From Pseudomonadota bacterium (lineage in GTDB: Bacteria > Pseudomonadota > Alphaproteobacteria > Rhizobiales > Hyphomicrobiaceae): a stretch of 23,828 nucleotides of DNA. The stretch lies in assembly GCA_023410905.1 (NCBI GenBank), contig JAEYPL010000354.1, forward strand, positions 1 through 23,828. The letters are read 5' to 3'. Position numbers and translations under genes: made by a program. Numbering within the stretch: position 1 is the stretch's first letter; every line of letters starts with the position of its first letter. The notes under the pieces were generated by a model. It had not been told where the DNA came from, ran no database searches, and was given only the letters and a program-made list of their open reading frames with translations. This document shows positions 7,048-15,275 of this stretch, piece by piece.

Positions 7048-8420
7048 AGGTACTCGTCTGCGGCGCCGGCCAGGTTGGCTACGGCATTGCCGAGCAGCTC
7101 TCTGCCGAGGGCAACGACGTCACCATGATCGACGTCCAGCCCGATCTCGTCCAGAAGGTCAACGACACGCTCGATGCACGCGCCTACGTCGGCAATGGTG
7201 CGCATCCGGATGTGCTCGAACGGGCAGGCGCCCGCGATTGCGACATGATCATCGCGGTCACACTCCACGACGAGATCAACATGGTCGCGGCCCAGGTCGC
7301 GGGTACGCTCTTCGACGTGCCGACGAAGATCGCGCGCGTGCGCTCGCAGACCTATCTCAACAAGGAATGGGCGAACCTCTTCAGCCGCGGCGGCATGGGC
7401 ATCGACGTCATCATATCGCCCGAGCGCGAAGTCGGCGAGATGGTTCTGCGGCGGCTCTCGCTGCCGGGCGCCTTCGATACGGTGAGCTTCGTCGATGGTG
7501 CCGTGACGTCCATCGGACTCACCTGCGACAGCGACTGCCCGGTTCTCGACACGCCCCTGCGCCAGCTTTCCGAGCTCTTCCCCGATCTCCCCGCCATCGT
7601 GGTCGCCATACAGCGCAAGGGCGAGCTCATCATCCCGCACAGCGACGACCAGATTATCGAGGGCGACGATGTCTACGTCGTGACGCCTTCAAATCAGGTT
7701 GCACGTACGCTCAGCATCTTCGGACAGACCGAAGCGCCGACGCGCCGCGTGGTGATCGCAGGGGGCGGCAATGTCGGCCTCTATGTCGCGCGAGAGCTCG
7801 AGCGCCGCCACTCGGGCGTCCGGGTCAAGATGATCGAGGCGAGCCGCGCGCGCGCCATCGAGATCGCCGATCACCTCGAGCGCACGGTCGTCCTCCACGG
7901 CAATGCCTTGACCGAGGCGATCCTGCGCGAAGCAGAGATCACCAGTGCCGACACGATCGTGGCGCTCACGAACGATGATCAGGTCAATATTCTCGCGTGC
8001 GCGCTGGCGAAGCAGCTCGGTGCGGCGCGCAGCCTTTGTCTCGTCAACAGCTCCGGCTATGCCAGCGTTATCCGCTCGTTCGATATCGATTCCGAGATCA
8101 ATCCACGTGTCGTCACCGTCAGCCGCATCCTTCAGCACGTGCGCCGCGGGCGCATTCTCTCCGTGCATAGTGTCGCCAATGGCGACGGCGAGCTCATGGA
8201 GGCGGAGGCGCTGGAAACAGCTCCCATCATCGGCAAGGCCCTCAAGGATCTGCCCCAGCTCGAAGGTGTGCGCGTCGGCGCCATTGTCCGGGGCGGCAAG
8301 GTCATCATTCCCGACGGAGATACGCAGATCCAGATCAAGGACCACGTGGTGCTCTTCGCGACAGCCGACAGCGTTCGCGATGTCGAGCAGCTCTTCCGCG
8401 TTTCCATCGAGTTCTTCTGA
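7044..8420 (+). CDS. trkA: Trk system potassium transporter peripheral subunit TrkA
   Basis: 458 residues, the usual full length, with two RCK halves. Each half has an N-terminal Rossmann fold binding NAD(H): GAGQVG at 7-12 and GGGNVG at 240-245, with the acidic ribose-binding residue of the first in MIDVQPD. Each is followed by an RCK_C subdomain. TrkA is a cytoplasmic protein that gates the TrkH/TrkG potassium channel; no trkH is in the window. In many alphaproteobacteria trkA sits downstream of ntrY-ntrX and upstream of dat and hfq (family knowledge). Here the dat neighbour is kept, but a GNAT gene stands on the upstream side and an amidohydrolase stands where hfq would be expected. Translation probably starts by coupling to the GNAT stop codon. 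Confidence 0.97.
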   Translation: MKVLVCGAGQVGYGIAEQLSAEGNDVTMIDVQPDLVQKVNDTLDARAYVGNGAHPDVLERAGARDCDMIIAVTLHDEINMVAAQVAGTLFDVPTKIARVRSQTYLNKEWANLFSRGGMGIDVIISPEREVGEMVLRRLSLPGAFDTVSFVDGAVTSIGLTCDSDCPVLDTPLRQLSELFPDLPAIVVAIQRKGELIIPHSDDQIIEGDDVYVVTPSNQVARTLSIFGQTEAPTRRVVIAGGGNVGLYVARELERRHSGVRVKMIEASRARAIEIADHLERTVVLHGNALTEAILREAEITSADTIVALTNDDQVNILACALAKQLGAARSLCLVNSSGYASVIRSFDIDSEINPRVVTVSRILQHVRRGRILSVHSVANGDGELMEAEALETAPIIGKALKDLPQLEGVRVGAIVRGGKVIIPDGDTQIQIKDHVVLFATADSVRDVEQLFRVSIEFF

Positions 8421-8459
8421 GCGCGCGAGCGCTTCCCCAACAAAGCATCCGGAGGTCTG

Positions 8460-9323
8460 ATGACCCGCACCGTCTACGTGAATGGCCGCTACCTGCCCTA
8501 TGCCGAAGCAGCGATCCACCCGGAGGACCGCGGTAATCTATTTGCTGATGCCGTCTATGAAGGCATCGAAGTGCGCGACGGTCGCATCATTGACGAAACA
8601 CGGCACATGGCGCGCCTGGAGCGCTCGCTCGGCAAACTCAAGATCCCACTACCGATGAGCCTTGCCTCCTGGTCGCGCGTGTTACGGGAAACCGTTCGCC
8701 GCAACCGCGTACGAAATGGCGTCATCTACCTTCAGGTCTCGCGTGGCACGGCGAAGCGAGAGTTTTTCTTTCCCTCGCCGGATACGCTGCCGACCGTCAT
8801 TTGCCTGGCGCGATCGCAATCACGCAGCAAAGCTGAAGCCCTGGCCGAAAAAGGCATTGCCGTCATCAGCAGACCTGACATCCGCTGGGCCAATCGCGAC
8901 ATAAAGACGGTTATGCTGCTGCCGGCTTCCATGGCCAAGCAAGCCGCGCGCGATAGTGGTGCCAATGACGCTTGGTTTGTCGATGGCAATGGCTTCGTAA
9001 CTGAAGGCGCTTCAGCCAATGCGTGGATTGTCGATCGTGAAGGTCGCCTGATCACCCGCGAGCTAGGCTCGGACCTGCTGCCCGGCATCACCCGCCATAC
9101 ACTCATTGATCTTCTGAAGCGGGAAGGTATCGAGTTTATCGAGCGCCCGTTCACCCTCGAAGAGGCGCTGGAGGCCCGCGAGGCGTTCGTCACCTCGGCT
9201 ACGTCGATCGTGATGCCGGTCGTCTCTATCGATGGCAAATCCATCGGAAATGGAGCCCCCGGCATACTCACGCAGAGGCTCAGGTCTCAATATCATGAGA
9301 TCGCGGAGCAAGCGCCGGCCTGA
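8460..9323 (+). CDS. dat: D-amino-acid transaminase (PLP fold type IV)
   Basis: 287 residues, normal for class IV aminotransferases. The PLP-binding lysine is Lys149 in NRDIKTVMLLP, equal to Lys145 of the Bacillus enzyme. VTEGASANAW carries Glu182, equal to Glu177, which contacts the pyridine nitrogen. The N-terminal YVNGRYLPYAEAAIHPEDRG is typical of D-alanine transaminases. It would interconvert D-alanine and 2-oxoglutarate with pyruvate and D-glutamate, feeding peptidoglycan synthesis. The start is well supported by GGAGG (8451-8455) four bases before ATG. It lies 39 bases after trkA in a probable operon. Branched-chain aminotransferase or aminodeoxychorismate lyase are related alternatives, but the motifs and the trkA context favour D-amino-acid transaminase. 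Confidence 0.92.
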   Translation: MTRTVYVNGRYLPYAEAAIHPEDRGNLFADAVYEGIEVRDGRIIDETRHMARLERSLGKLKIPLPMSLASWSRVLRETVRRNRVRNGVIYLQVSRGTAKREFFFPSPDTLPTVICLARSQSRSKAEALAEKGIAVISRPDIRWANRDIKTVMLLPASMAKQAARDSGANDAWFVDGNGFVTEGASANAWIVDREGRLITRELGSDLLPGITRHTLIDLLKREGIEFIERPFTLEEALEAREAFVTSATSIVMPVVSIDGKSIGNGAPGILTQRLRSQYHEIAEQAPA

Positions 9324-9431
9324 CGTCCCTGTGGTGCGCCGCAGCGTATGCCACCATTTCGTTGACCGACGCGGCACGAAGGCGTTTCATGTCCACTTCT
9401 CTCTCACTCACGCCAACACTCGAGGACTTCC

Positions 9432-10597
9432 ATGCCCGTCATCAATCGCGTCTCGGCACTCAAGGAAGAGATCACCGAATGGCGCCGTGACATCCATGCG
9501 CACCCGGAGATCCTCTACGAGGTCCATCGCACCGCTACCCTGGTGAAGGATAAGCTCACCGAATTCGGCTGCGACGAGGTGGTGCCGGGCATCGGCCGCA
9601 CGGGTGTCGTCGGGGTCATTCGCGGGAAAACGAACAAGTCCGGCCGCGTAATCGGCATGCGCGCGGACATGGACGCGCTCCCCATGCAGGAGCTGACCGG
9701 ACTGCCTTATGCCTCGAAGATCCCCGGCGCCATGCACGCCTGCGGACATGACGGGCACACGGCCATGCTGCTCGGCGCCGCCAAGTATCTCGCGGAGACG
9801 CGCAACTTCGACGGCACGGCGGTCGTCATCTTCAGCCGGCCGAAGAAGGCGGTGCCGGCGGCAAGGCTATGGTCGACGATGGCATGATGGACCGCTTCGG
9901 CGTGACTGAGGTGTACGGGATGCACACCGCGCCCGGTCTCCCGGTCGGCCACTTCGCCACGCGGCCCGGCCCGTTGCTCGCGGCCTCCGACCGGATCGAC
10001 ATTTCCATCGAGGGCGTCGGCACGCACGCCGCCAAGCCGCATCTCGGCATCGATCCAGTCGCCATCGGCTGCCAGCTTCACGCCGCGCTGCAGACGATCG
10101 TCTCGCGCAACGTCGATCCGGTGAATTCCGCGGTCGTGTCCGTGACCATGTTCCATGCGGGCGACGCGATGAACGTCATTCCGCAGACGGCAAAGCTCGC
10201 CGGCACTGTGCGTACGCTCAAGGAGGACGTGCGTCAGATGGTCAAGCGGCGCATCGCCGAGATCTGCGACGGCATCGCCAAGACCTACAACGCCAAGATC
10301 GAGCTCGACTACTGGGACGGCTATCCGGTGTGCATCAATCACGAGGCGCAGACGCGCTTTGCAGTCGGGGTCGCGCGCGAGATTTCCGGCGATACAGCCG
10401 TCAACGATGACGCACCGCCGGTCCTCGGCGGCGAGGACTTCGCCTACATGCTGGAAGCTCGCCCGGGCGCATTTGTCTTCATCGGCAACGGGAATACGGC
10501 GGGCGTGCATCACCCCGCCTATGATTTCAACGACGAAGCGATCCCCGCCGGCGTCTCGTACTGGGCTCGCCTCGTCGAGACCTCCTTGCCGGCCTGA
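9432..10597 (+). pseudogene. M20 family amidohydrolase (hippurate hydrolase-like), frameshifted
   Basis: Two overlapping reading frames (9432-9887 and 9869-10597) together make one M20D metallo-amidohydrolase of about 388 residues, the usual length. The first part has RADMDALPMQE, the metal site ACGHDGHT (Cys104, His106) and ends correctly at VVIF (residue 134). A missing C between 9833 and 9834 then shifts the frame. Restoring it gives VVIFQPAEEGGAGGKAMVDDG, with the conserved catalytic Glu pair, joining smoothly to the second part. That part has GMHTAPGLPVGHF, the dimerisation domain and the metal-ligand region GVHHPAYDFND. Nothing else is damaged, so this is either a recent pseudogene or a base-calling error in the source. 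GAGGA stands five bases before ATG 9432. Relatives hydrolyse N-acyl or N-benzoyl amino acids and N-acetyl amino acids. It is the last gene before the terminator at 10660. Confidence 0.88.
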
Positions 10598-10659
10598 CAG
10601 GCGCGGCAGTAACAACCGCCCCGCCGCGGGCATCACCACTCGGATTTAGCTCGTCCATC

Positions 10660-10694
10660 AAGCCGGTCGCCCCAAGGCGGCCGGCTTAATTCTT
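10660..10694 (+). terminator. Rho-independent terminator after the amidohydrolase
   Basis: A 12-bp stem (10660-10671 with 10676-10687, one G-T pair) with loop CCAA is followed by AATTCTT. It ends the trkA-dat-amidohydrolase transcript. Confidence 0.75.
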
Positions 10695-11157
10695 GTGCGC
10701 GCCATCGCCGGACGCCACCCGTCTGGATCGCCACACCTACGCGCGCCGAACTCGCGCGCAACGCACACTGTTGCAGGAAATCCACCTAAGGTTGCTGAAA
10801 ACCTCTACGCACACGCAATGCGTTTGCTCCGAGCGTGCATCTCCACTATCACACAACCATTGGTTGCGGCGACAGTGAGTCCTCCAGTCGAGGTCTCATT
10901 GCTGATCGGCCGAGGCGCGGTTGCAAGCCGCGTTGAGGCCGGTCGCAAGCGCAGGAAGCAAGCCCGGTGCTCATCTGGTCCTGCCGCGGACCGCGTGCGA
11001 ATTCGAGTTCCGCGTTTGCTTTCAACGTGTTCCCTCGTGACGGCGCGTGCTTGAGGCGCGCGCGTGCGGCCTCGAAGGAACGCGAACGATAACCAGCCAC
11101 CGGGCTGCGCACTCTGCTTCCGCGCTGGAAGCATCGGAAAAAATGGAGATCGGACAA
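10695..11157. other. Intergenic region and probable long leader of the porin gene
   Basis: About 460 bases with no convincing gene; the short open frames on both strands show no family motif and no good ribosome-binding site. Three dyads are visible: ACGCA-A-TGCGT (10813-10823), CAACCA-T-TGGTTG (10854-10866) and CGCGG/CCGCG (10916-10932). The first two are 30 bp apart and could be operators near a porin promoter. No clear sigma70 boxes were found. The rest may be a long untranslated leader, which is common for outer-membrane protein genes. Confidence 0.4.
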
Positions 11158-12624
11158 ATGAATGGGGGATCGATGACGACACTCAGTCGCGTTTCGATGG
11201 CCGCCGCTGCTGCGCTGCTGGTGGGTTTGAGCCCAGCCGCCGCCGCGGACCTTGGTGGAAACTGCTGCGCAGACCTCGAGGAACGGGTTGCCGAACTCGA
11301 GGCCACGACCGCCCGCAAGGGCAACCGGAAAGTCAGCCTGACCATCTCCGGCCAGATCTCGCAGCAGCTCATGTTCTGGGATGATGGGCACCAGAGCGAT
11401 ACGTATTTCTCCGGGCCGGCGCAGTCTAACTCGCGCTGGCGGATGACCGGCAGCGCACGTATCTCGCCGGAGATCACCGCGGGCTTCATCTATGAGTTCG
11501 AGGCCTTCGCCAACTCTTCGGGCTCGCAGAACCAGACCCTGGGCAGCGCTCCGCCGAGCAACACGATCAGCGGCGGCACCGGTCAGGATGCCGGCGCGAC
11601 GTCCTCGAACCTGCGCGAAGCCATGGCTTGGCTCGAGCACAGTCGCCTTGGCCGCGTTTCACTCGGTCACGGAACGGTCGCCGCGGGAAGCACCATCACT
11701 GTCGATCTATCCGGCAAAGGCATGGCAGCTTCCAACGATGTCCGTCTGCATTCGAGCGGCATGCGCTTGTTCAGCCGTGACCTACACAACATCACCGGCA
11801 ACGGGTATCTCGCATCCGGCACTTGGGGGGGCTTCTTTCAGGGAGGCTCGGGTGACTGGCTGAACGAGCGTATCGAGCACATCCAGTACCGGACCCCGAC
11901 GATCGCGGGCTTTACGCTCGGCGCGTCATGGGGTGAGGACGACTACTGGGATGCCGCGATCCGCTACGCCGGCGAGTTCAATGGCATTCGCTTGGCGGGC
12001 GCCCTGGGCTATAGCGTTCGCTCAGGTTACGAGGGCACGCCGGGCGATCTCTTCTGCTCAACCGAGTGCAGCAAGAAGCTCGAGCAGCTCGCCGGCTCGC
12101 TCTCTATCCGCCACATGCCGCCCGGCCTGTTCTTCACCGGTGCCGCTGGTTGGCGCGATATGAAGAGCCAGGACAGCGTTGCCGCCAGCACACTTCTTCC
12201 GACAGACGACGATATCGGCATTCAGCAGGGGGCGAAGCGCGCCAACTATGATGCCAGCTTCTTCTACCTGTCGGGTGGCGTTGCGCGGAACTTCTTCGGT
12301 ATCGGCGATACGGTCCTCTACGGCGAGTACAGCCAGTGGAAAGGCGTTGGCCAGGATACCGAGTTCGTCGGCGTGATCCCGCAGGCCTTCACGTTCACGG
12401 ATACCAACGACGTCGAGATCCATACGTTCGGCGGCTCGAGCAGCAAGTTGACGCATTGGGGTGTCGGCATCGTTCAGCACGTCGACGCTGCGGCGATGGA
12501 GTTCTGGCTGTCCTACAAGAACTACTCGCTCAGCGGCTTCGAGCTGCAGACACTGATGCGTGACAACATCGGCAAGTTCGAGGATCTCCACATCATTCAG
12601 GCAGGCACCCGCATCCGCTTCTGA
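11158..12624 (+). CDS. Outer-membrane porin
   Basis: 488 residues from ATG 11158, chosen because GGAGA stands eight bases upstream; ATG 11143 and ATG 11173 are alternatives. A signal peptide follows (MTTLSRVSMAAAAALLVGLSPAAAA), cut before DLGGN. Then comes a short coiled coil (DLEERVAELEAT), as in alphaproteobacterial trimeric porins, and alternating beta-strand sequence to the end. The C-terminus AGTRIRF, with a final Phe, is the classic signal for outer-membrane insertion by the BAM machinery. The N-terminal mature part KVSLTISGQISQQLMFWDDG is typical of the general porins of methylotrophic and hyphomicrobial relatives (recalled, not searched). It would form a general diffusion channel. It stands alone between two terminators and is convergent with the hflKC operon. 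Confidence 0.9.
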   Translation: MNGGSMTTLSRVSMAAAAALLVGLSPAAAADLGGNCCADLEERVAELEATTARKGNRKVSLTISGQISQQLMFWDDGHQSDTYFSGPAQSNSRWRMTGSARISPEITAGFIYEFEAFANSSGSQNQTLGSAPPSNTISGGTGQDAGATSSNLREAMAWLEHSRLGRVSLGHGTVAAGSTITVDLSGKGMAASNDVRLHSSGMRLFSRDLHNITGNGYLASGTWGGFFQGGSGDWLNERIEHIQYRTPTIAGFTLGASWGEDDYWDAAIRYAGEFNGIRLAGALGYSVRSGYEGTPGDLFCSTECSKKLEQLAGSLSIRHMPPGLFFTGAAGWRDMKSQDSVAASTLLPTDDDIGIQQGAKRANYDASFFYLSGGVARNFFGIGDTVLYGEYSQWKGVGQDTEFVGVIPQAFTFTDTNDVEIHTFGGSSSKLTHWGVGIVQHVDAAAMEFWLSYKNYSLSGFELQTLMRDNIGKFEDLHIIQAGTRIRF

Positions 12625-12643
12625 TCAGCGCTGCAGCCTGATG

Positions 12644-12684
12644 AAAAAAGCAAAGGGCCGCCCACAAGGGCGGCCCTTTCATTT
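12644..12684. terminator. Bidirectional terminator between porin and hflKC operon
   Basis: AAAGGGCCGCCC (12652-12663) and GGGCGGCCCTTT (12668-12679) form a perfect 12-bp stem with loop ACAA. On the - strand it is followed by GC and six T (12649-12644), a strong terminator for the hflKC operon. On the + strand it is followed by CATTTGTCC, enough to end the porin transcript. Confidence 0.88.
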
Positions 12685-12688
12685 GTCC

Positions 12689-12874
12689 TCATCCCCGCAC
12701 CAGCCAGACGATCGCGACGCCCATGGCGATTGCGACTACGCCGGAAATGCGCACCGCCGGCTCGGGCGTTTCGGCCATCGCCTGCAACAGCCGCGCCCCC
12801 ATGCCGGGGAATGCGGCCCACAGCAGGCCCTCGATGACGAGAACCAGACCGAGAGCCGCAACGAGATCGCTCAT
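12689..12874 (-). CDS. DUF2065 (YjeT-like) small membrane protein
   Basis: 61 residues with two transmembrane helices: LVAALGLVLVIEGLLWAAF near the N-terminus, and GVVAIAMGVAIVWLV at the C-terminus. The ILEGLL-like core and the short loop with FPGMG and MAETPEP are typical of DUF2065/YjeT. It overlaps the hflC stop by four bases (ATGA, 12871-12874) and is the last gene of the operon. The link with hflK and hflC is conserved across proteobacteria, which suggests a role alongside the HflKC complex, but no function is established. The bidirectional terminator follows five bases after its stop. Confidence 0.88.
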   Translation of the reverse strand: MSDLVAALGLVLVIEGLLWAAFPGMGARLLQAMAETPEPAVRISGVVAIAMGVAIVWLVRG

Positions 12875-13773
12875 CGCTGCCCGGTAGCCGCAGCGGGAGC
12901 GCTAGCACCTGCCGGGTTGTTGAAGTAGCGGAAGAACTCACTATCGGGCGACAATAGCATCCGCGTTTCACCGGACTTGATGCCCTGCTCGTACGCTTGC
13001 ATGGAGCGGTAGAACGAGAAGAACGCCGGATCCCGGTTGAAAACTTCCGCGAAGATGCGGTTACGTTCGCCATCGCCCTCGCCGCGCATCTGATCGGCAC
13101 GCCGGCGCGCCTCAGCACGGATGGTGATCGAGTCGCGATCGGCATCAGCCTGAATCTTATTCTGCGCCGCGCGGCCCTCGGCGCGTAGCTCCTCCGCCTC
13201 CTTGAAGCGGTCGGCCTTCATGCGGTCGTAGACGCTCTGAAGGTTTTTCTCAGGAAGGTCGGCGCGCTTGATGCGCACGTCGACAACCTCCAGACCGAAG
13301 CCCTGGCCCTGCTTGTTCACCTCGGCGGCGATCTGCTTCATCAGGTCATCTCGCCGATCACGCACGATATCCGTGAACGTAGCGCCGCCTAGCACGCGGC
13401 GCAGCGTCGACTGGATGATCGGGCCGAAGCGCTGCGGAACCTGGTCTTCGCTCGTCACGGCCTGATAGAACCGAAGCGGGTCGTTGATACGGTAACGCGC
13501 GAATGCATCGACAAGAAGCAGCTTCTGATCCGAAGCAGGCACCTCCTGTGGCGTCATCTCGAGGTCGAGGATGCGCTTATCGAAGTACTGCACCGTCTCG
13601 ACGACCGGAATCTTCCAATGCAAGCCGGCCTGGTTGATGATGCGCTTGGGCGCACCGAATTCCAGCACGAGCGCCTGCTCGTTCTGATGAACGATAAACA
13701 GCGAGAAGTAGGCGAGCAGCGCCGCGCCGCCGAGTAGCGCGATTATGAAGGAGAAAATGGCGCGCATGGTCAT
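12871..13773 (-). CDS. hflC: HflC, subunit of the FtsH-modulating HflKC complex
   Basis: 300 residues. A transmembrane anchor (about 5-27, FSFIIALLGGAALLAYFSLFIV) is followed by an SPFH/prohibitin domain starting HQNEQALVLEFGAP. A charged helical stretch (about 190-250, EAEELRAEGRAAQNKIQADAD) comes next, then a C-terminal Pro/Ala-rich tail. With HflK it forms a large membrane cage around the FtsH protease and restrains its action on membrane proteins. The start overlaps the hflK stop by four bases (13770-13773), which is usual for this pair. The helical region is intact, so the protein appears functional. Confidence 0.95.
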   Translation of the reverse strand: MTMRAIFSFIIALLGGAALLAYFSLFIVHQNEQALVLEFGAPKRIINQAGLHWKIPVVETVQYFDKRILDLEMTPQEVPASDQKLLLVDAFARYRINDPLRFYQAVTSEDQVPQRFGPIIQSTLRRVLGGATFTDIVRDRRDDLMKQIAAEVNKQGQGFGLEVVDVRIKRADLPEKNLQSVYDRMKADRFKEAEELRAEGRAAQNKIQADADRDSITIRAEARRRADQMRGEGDGERNRIFAEVFNRDPAFFSFYRSMQAYEQGIKSGETRMLLSPDSEFFRYFNNPAGASAPAAATGQR

Positions 13774-14903
13774 TTCGCTCCCTGAGGTTGCGGCTTGCGC
13801 TGCAGTTGATCAAGGGGCAGGTACGGCACCACGCCTGAACCGGCCTTGCTGTCCAGAATGATCTTATCGGCGCCCCCAAGAACGCGCTCCATGGTCTCGA
13901 GATAAAGCCTCTCGCGTGTCACTTGCGGCGCTTTCTGATACTCACTGAGAACGGCACCGAAACGCGACGCCTGACCGATTGCTTCCTCGACAGTCTGCTT
14001 CTTGTAGGCTTCAGCCTCGGCAATTATGCGATCCGCTGCACCACGCGCTTCGGGAACGATTTTGCTGGCGTAGGCCTGCGCCTGGTTCTTCAGGGTCTCA
14101 AGATCGATGCGAGCCGCCTGAACATCGCGGAACGCGTCGGCCACGGCCGCCGGTGGGAATACCCGCTGCAAGCTGATCTCATCGATCACGATGCCGGACT
14201 CGTACCGGTCGAGCGTATCCTGCATCAGCTTCTGCACCGACGTGCGGACACTGCCGAGTTCTGTCGTCAGGATCCGCTCGAAGTTGTTTTTACCGATGAC
14301 CTCACGCATAGCGCTCTCGGCGACGTCCTTCACTGTCGACTCGGGATTCTGAATGCGGAACAGATACTTCTCAGCATCCTGAATACGCCAGATCACAACG
14401 AACGGTACCTCGACGACGTTCTCGTCGCCGGTCAGCATGCCGCTTTCCTCGGGAACGTTGGTCGTGCCCGTGGTCCCGCGGCGGACCACGCTCGAGCGGA
14501 AACCGACCTCGATGGTATTCTTGCGCGTCACCTTGGGGAGGCGCACTTCCTCGATCGGGTAGGGCAGACGGAAATGAAGGCCCGGCGGCTCCTGGCGGAC
14601 GAACTGGCCGAAGCGCAGGACGACACCGAGCTCGTCCGGCTGAACACGGAACGTGAATGCATAGAAGCCAGCCACCGCAATGCCGATTGCCGCGAGCAGG
14701 ACGAGCAACGGCCCTGGAATACCCGAACCGGGCATGACTTGCTTCAGGCGGTCTTGGCTGCGCCGCAGAAGCTCTTCAAGGTCGGGCTGCTGGCCACCGC
14801 CACCACCGCTGCCGCCACCAGAGGGGCCTTGGCCCCAGGGGCCGCCACCACCGCCGCCCCCTTTCCAACCGCTGCCCCCGCCACCTTGATTGCTCCACGG
14901 CAT
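13770..14903 (-). CDS. hflK: HflK, subunit of the FtsH-modulating HflKC complex
   Basis: 377 residues from ATG 14903 (MPWSNQ), which has GAAGG eight bases upstream. An open extension to 14981 lacks family features. The N-terminus is very glycine-rich (residues 7-37), as is usual in HflK. A transmembrane helix follows at about 64-83 (PLLVLLAAIGIAVAGFYAF), then the SPFH domain (RVQPDELGVVLRFGQFV) and a long helix with RIIAEAEAYKKQTVEEA. It heads the operon hflK-hflC-DUF2065. The periplasmic protease gene degP, which often follows in alphaproteobacteria, is not present here; the convergent porin comes instead. Confidence 0.95.
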   Translation of the reverse strand: MPWSNQGGGGSGWKGGGGGGGPWGQGPSGGGSGGGGGQQPDLEELLRRSQDRLKQVMPGSGIPGPLLVLLAAIGIAVAGFYAFTFRVQPDELGVVLRFGQFVRQEPPGLHFRLPYPIEEVRLPKVTRKNTIEVGFRSSVVRRGTTGTTNVPEESGMLTGDENVVEVPFVVIWRIQDAEKYLFRIQNPESTVKDVAESAMREVIGKNNFERILTTELGSVRTSVQKLMQDTLDRYESGIVIDEISLQRVFPPAAVADAFRDVQAARIDLETLKNQAQAYASKIVPEARGAADRIIAEAEAYKKQTVEEAIGQASRFGAVLSEYQKAPQVTRERLYLETMERVLGGADKIILDSKAGSGVVPYLPLDQLQRKPQPQGAK

Positions 14904-15007
14904 TACCACGCCCTTCTTCGCTCGTTGTTGGGAGATATGCAGACGCCGGACGAAAAGGCCCTGCTCGGCCACATCCGGCATCCTGCTGTCTATATAGGTC
15001 GCAACAG

Positions 15008-15037
15008 CTTATAGGCTAATCCTTCTTCAGTTCGCAA
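15008..15037 (-). promoter_or_regulatory. Candidate promoter for the hflKC operon
   Basis: On the - strand TTGCGA (15037-15032) and TATAAG (15013-15008) are separated by 18 bases, giving a fair sigma70-type promoter about 105 bases upstream of hflK. A second A+T patch, CCTATATAG, just downstream could be a heat-shock-type -10 element, but no matching -35 box was found. Confidence 0.4.
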
Positions 15038-15183
15038 ATTACGAGGTGGTCATATTGCTTGGCCGCGCGATCGGGCCAATACGGCGTCGAGCCATGGTTG
15101 CGACGGCCGGTCGGGCCGAGTATGAGTACGCCGCGCTTCGTGACCATCGGCCGACCGGCGGGCGGGGCTGGCGCATCGAAACC

Positions 15184-15202
15184 CGGACGGTCCGACCGTC
15201 CG
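15184..15202. promoter_or_regulatory. Dyad in the lysC leader
   Basis: CGGACGGT-CCG-ACCGTCCG is a perfect inverted repeat with 8-base arms, 74 bases upstream of the lysC start. It may be an operator or a leader hairpin. It does not match a lysine riboswitch, which is far larger. Confidence 0.35.
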
Positions 15203-15275
15203 AACCTCAATTTGGGCAGTGGGGCACTGCAGGACAACCTGCGGCTGTCGGGCGAGCGGACGCACCGGGAGAACC

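Larger units (their letters stand above)
14904..15275. other. Divergent control region between hflK and lysC
   Basis: About 370 bases between the two divergent starts, with no supported gene. The hflK side has a promoter-like pair (15008-15037). The lysC side has a GC-rich dyad (15184-15202). Open frames inside it on both strands have no ribosome-binding site or recognisable motif. Confidence 0.5.

Noticed and set aside
10693..11054. Short + strand ORFs after the 10660 terminator
   Set aside because: They begin inside or just after the terminator, lack ribosome-binding sites and show no family features.
14780..14890. Glycine-codon repeat tract in hflK as a possible tandem repeat or phase-variable site
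   Set aside because: A Gly-rich N-terminus is normal for HflK, and the codons vary (GGC, GGT, GGG) without a regular unit.
15016..15237. A 73-codon - strand ORF upstream of hflK
   Set aside because: No recognisable motif, and it overlaps the likely hflK promoter and the lysC leader dyad.
15184..15275. A possible lysine riboswitch in front of lysC
   Set aside because: Only one short hairpin is present; the multi-helix core of a lysine riboswitch cannot be traced.
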